Below are positions 62,044 through 64,000 of a stretch of DNA of 64,000 nt, piece after piece (the first letter of the stretch is position 1; each line of letters opens with the position of its first letter). The notes under the pieces were generated by a model. That model did not search any database. It saw nothing but the letters and a program-made list of their open reading frames with translations, and was not told the origin of the DNA. Source of the DNA: Lentisphaera araneosa HTCC2155. Lineage in GTDB: Bacteria; Verrucomicrobiota; Lentisphaeria; Lentisphaerales; Lentisphaeraceae. Position numbers and translations under genes: made by a program. The stretch covers positions 275,924-339,923 of the forward strand of contig NZ_ABCK01000005.1 of NCBI RefSeq assembly GCF_000170755.1, read 5' to 3'.

Positions 62044-64000
62044 ATGAGTAGAATAGTTTTATTTATTTTTTTAGCAATAAATCTCTATGCAGAAGAGGCA
62101 ATAAAGCCTGCCACTACTGCACATAGTGGACTTTCTAATCAAGAACAAACAAGAGATTTTTTAGTTTCTTCTGATCAAGCGCTTAAAAAACACATCATCA
62201 AACTCATCGAAAACGACCCCTACAAGTTATTAGAAAACGCTGTTTTAAGTGCAGACGATAGTATTAGCGAGGTCATTAAAAGCTACCAAGCCCCTACGAT
62301 AAAAGTCTTTACTTCAGACACTTACTACCGCACCTTACTCATTACTTGGTTTAAGGAGGATAAACCTCAGGCTCAGGAGAATATTCTCCAACAAAATACC
62401 TGGTTGTTAGAAAAGAGTGAATTGGACCCCGTCATTACTCAACTCCAAGACTTGGTCCAGAAAAACAAACAAGGTATATGGAACTTTCGCCTCAATTACA
62501 CACTCAGCTTGGCTTATGAAGCCCAAGGTCATTACAAACGTTCTCTTGAAGCCATCAATCGAGCCCACAATAAACTCAATGACCAAAACTCTCGTTTCTT
62601 ACTGCGTAGACGGATGATCATTTGTTCGGCTCGTACGGGGGATTTTTCTCAATACGAAAAATTCCTTAATAAAATATATAACGAAGAGCCCTCAAATTCC
62701 TTAATGACTTATGAAAAGTTGCACGATCAACTCGCTCTCAAACTGCTCCAAGGCAAAGATACGAATGCCCTGCTTAAACAAATCGTTGATCACCCCAACG
62801 CCGACCTCGCTCGTTCTATCCAGAGCTTAATTTTTACCGGCCAACATCAAGAGGCGTACCTGCTTAATCCCAAAGCTAATTTATTATTTCCCTTCCTGCT
62901 CGAACTCAATCAATTCTCTTTAGCCAAGAAACTCCTTCCCCAAGTCCCTGCTCCACAGCAGTCCTATTTCTACCGTAAAGCTCAAGGGCACATCCCCGAA
63001 TCATTACAAAAAATTCCTTCGCAAGCTAGCGAAGTTGACCAAGTCCAACAAATTGCCTGGCTACTGAAGAACAATTACCAGAACGAAGACTATTTTCAAA
63101 AGCTACAAAAAATCTCTCTTGAAAGCTCCAATCCGAATACAACTTTTTTAGCCTTAGCAAACCTCACAAATTCAAATAGTGCAGCTGAGCTCTATCTCTA
63201 CTTGTACAAACGATTGCCCAAAAAAGAGGCCTTTAACTTTGTCAACCTTTTGTCCTTCACTGAGAATCCTCAATCCTTCCTTGGCTACATCGTAAAAATC
63301 CAACAAAAACTCAAATTACGCGACCAAGATCTCGACCAATTTGTCAATCTCTGTGCCTCACTCGCCCTAGATAGCAATCTACCAGATGCCGCACTTGGCA
63401 CTTTAAAAGTTATTGATGACAAAAACCAACATATTCAACATATTATCACAGGCTCCCTGGCACTGCTTCGTAAAAAAGAATACCTCGGAGCGGCTCATAA
63501 TGGACTCATAAGACATGAAATGAAGATCCCTGAGCTCATGGAAATTGCCACCTTTGCTCTCAATCAGAAGGGATCATTTGATAAAGCGCAAAAAGCTGAC
63601 GAAATCACCGAATCCTACTACGTGAGTTTAGCTCACTTAAATAAGACGGCTTTCTTTTTCAAAAAAGCTAAGCAAAGGGATCTTCTCGAGCAAATTTATT
63701 GGCGTTTACATCCTCGCCCCCTCGTTTTCAACAAAGACTCTATGATGCTCATTAACTCGGCTGGTTTACATTTTCTTCAAAAAGAAGATCATATTGCATG
63801 GGCTAAATTTGCTGAACTGCAACTCGCTCACGCGCTTCTTCAACCCACTAAAGTCCAAACACCAGTACAAGCCCTGGCTTTGCGCAAAGATCTACTGAGG
63901 TTGCAACTGATAAAAGCCATTAATAAGGGACAAGAAAAGCGCATTCTGCATTTTGCCAAGCTTTGGTCCACTGAGTTCACCATGGATATTGAACCCGTCC
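62044..64000 (+). CDS. Secreted helical-repeat (TPR-like) protein, cut by right window edge
   Basis: An ATG at 62044, after TTAGGTATAA, opens a frame to the window edge (652 codons). A short signal peptide (MSRIVLFIFLAINLYAEE) is followed by helix-rich repeats such as YTLSLAYEAQGHYKRSLEAI and DAALGTLKVIDDKNQHIQHI, in the style of TPR proteins. No enzyme motif seen. Likely an outer-membrane or periplasmic scaffold; start on the right of the divergent rlmD operon. Confidence 0.85.
   Translation, partial: MSRIVLFIFLAINLYAEEAIKPATTAHSGLSNQEQTRDFLVSSDQALKKHIIKLIENDPYKLLENAVLSADDSISEVIKSYQAPTIKVFTSDTYYRTLLITWFKEDKPQAQENILQQNTWLLEKSELDPVITQLQDLVQKNKQGIWNFRLNYTLSLAYEAQGHYKRSLEAINRAHNKLNDQNSRFLLRRRMIICSARTGDFSQYEKFLNKIYNEEPSNSLMTYEKLHDQLALKLLQGKDTNALLKQIVDHPNADLARSIQSLIFTGQHQEAYLLNPKANLLFPFLLELNQFSLAKKLLPQVPAPQQSYFYRKAQGHIPESLQKIPSQASEVDQVQQIAWLLKNNYQNEDYFQKLQKISLESSNPNTTFLALANLTNSNSAAELYLYLYKRLPKKEAFNFVNLLSFTENPQSFLGYIVKIQQKLKLRDQDLDQFVNLCASLALDSNLPDAALGTLKVIDDKNQHIQHIITGSLALLRKKEYLGAAHNGLIRHEMKIPELMEIATFALNQKGSFDKAQKADEITESYYVSLAHLNKTAFFFKKAKQRDLLEQIYWRLHPRPLVFNKDSMMLINSAGLHFLQKEDHIAWAKFAELQLAHALLQPTKVQTPVQALALRKDLLRLQLIKAINKGQEKRILHFAKLWSTEFTMDIEPV

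Overview
The window looks like a chromosomal stretch of a marine member of the Lentisphaerota (Lentisphaera-like, PVC superphylum). Evidence: eight Cys-type S1 sulfatases in about 33 kb, a PVC-type dehydrogenase fused to a CxxCH cytochrome domain, membrane-anchored Hanks-type kinases with TPR/LRR-like tails, moderate G+C, and intergenic space full of short tandem and inverted repeats. The assignment is inferred from gene content only.

Layout. (1) 1-1704: 5' part of a group II intron (minus strand) with its reverse transcriptase/maturase running off the left edge. (2) 2-35 kb: a secreted polysaccharide-degradation region with eight sulfatases, a GH27 and a GH31 glycosidase, two paralogous TIM-barrel glycosidase-like proteins, a ThuA-like protein, a Tat-exported aldo/keto reductase and the dehydrogenase/cytochrome. 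Two Ser/Thr kinases, an ECF sigma factor and a four-helix-bundle gene lie among them. Together these suggest stripping of sulfate and sugars from sulfated algal glycans outside the cytoplasm. (3) 35.5-40.7 kb: an amino-sugar operon (ROK-like kinase, PIG-L/LmbE deacetylase-like protein, NagB), a ParB-like gene and an AraC regulator that shares a promoter motif with the operon. (4) 41.0-46.95 kb: an integron cassette array without a working integrase. An N-terminal relic of a tyrosine recombinase lies divergently to its left, an IS1380-like element sits between relic and array, and the cassettes carry a SUKH-like gene, VapBC and YefM/YoeB. attC-like sites carry left-arm bulges, and the boundary heptamers obey the cassette rule: the start of each cassette is the reverse complement of the R'' box of its own attC. 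One attC is split by an IS256-family element with an 8-bp target duplication. (5) 47-64 kb: housekeeping genes: PP2C phosphatase, obgE, rpmA, thiS, leuC-leuD, a B12-binding radical SAM protein, a retropepsin-like / 7TM-transglutaminase / ATP-grasp trio, and the tight operon rlmD-like, era, folB, folK. A large secreted repeat protein runs off the right edge.

Most notable: the cassette array with its relic integrase; two kinases whose lysine placement looks WNK-like (no beta-3 Lys, a Lys in the glycine loop); an amino-sugar operon with a PIG-L protein where NagA would be expected; and a family of 16-17 bp tandem repeats that start at or next to stop codons, one with 29 copies. All work was done by eye. 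Domain names are from recognised motifs, no search was run, and repeat boundaries may be off by a few bases.
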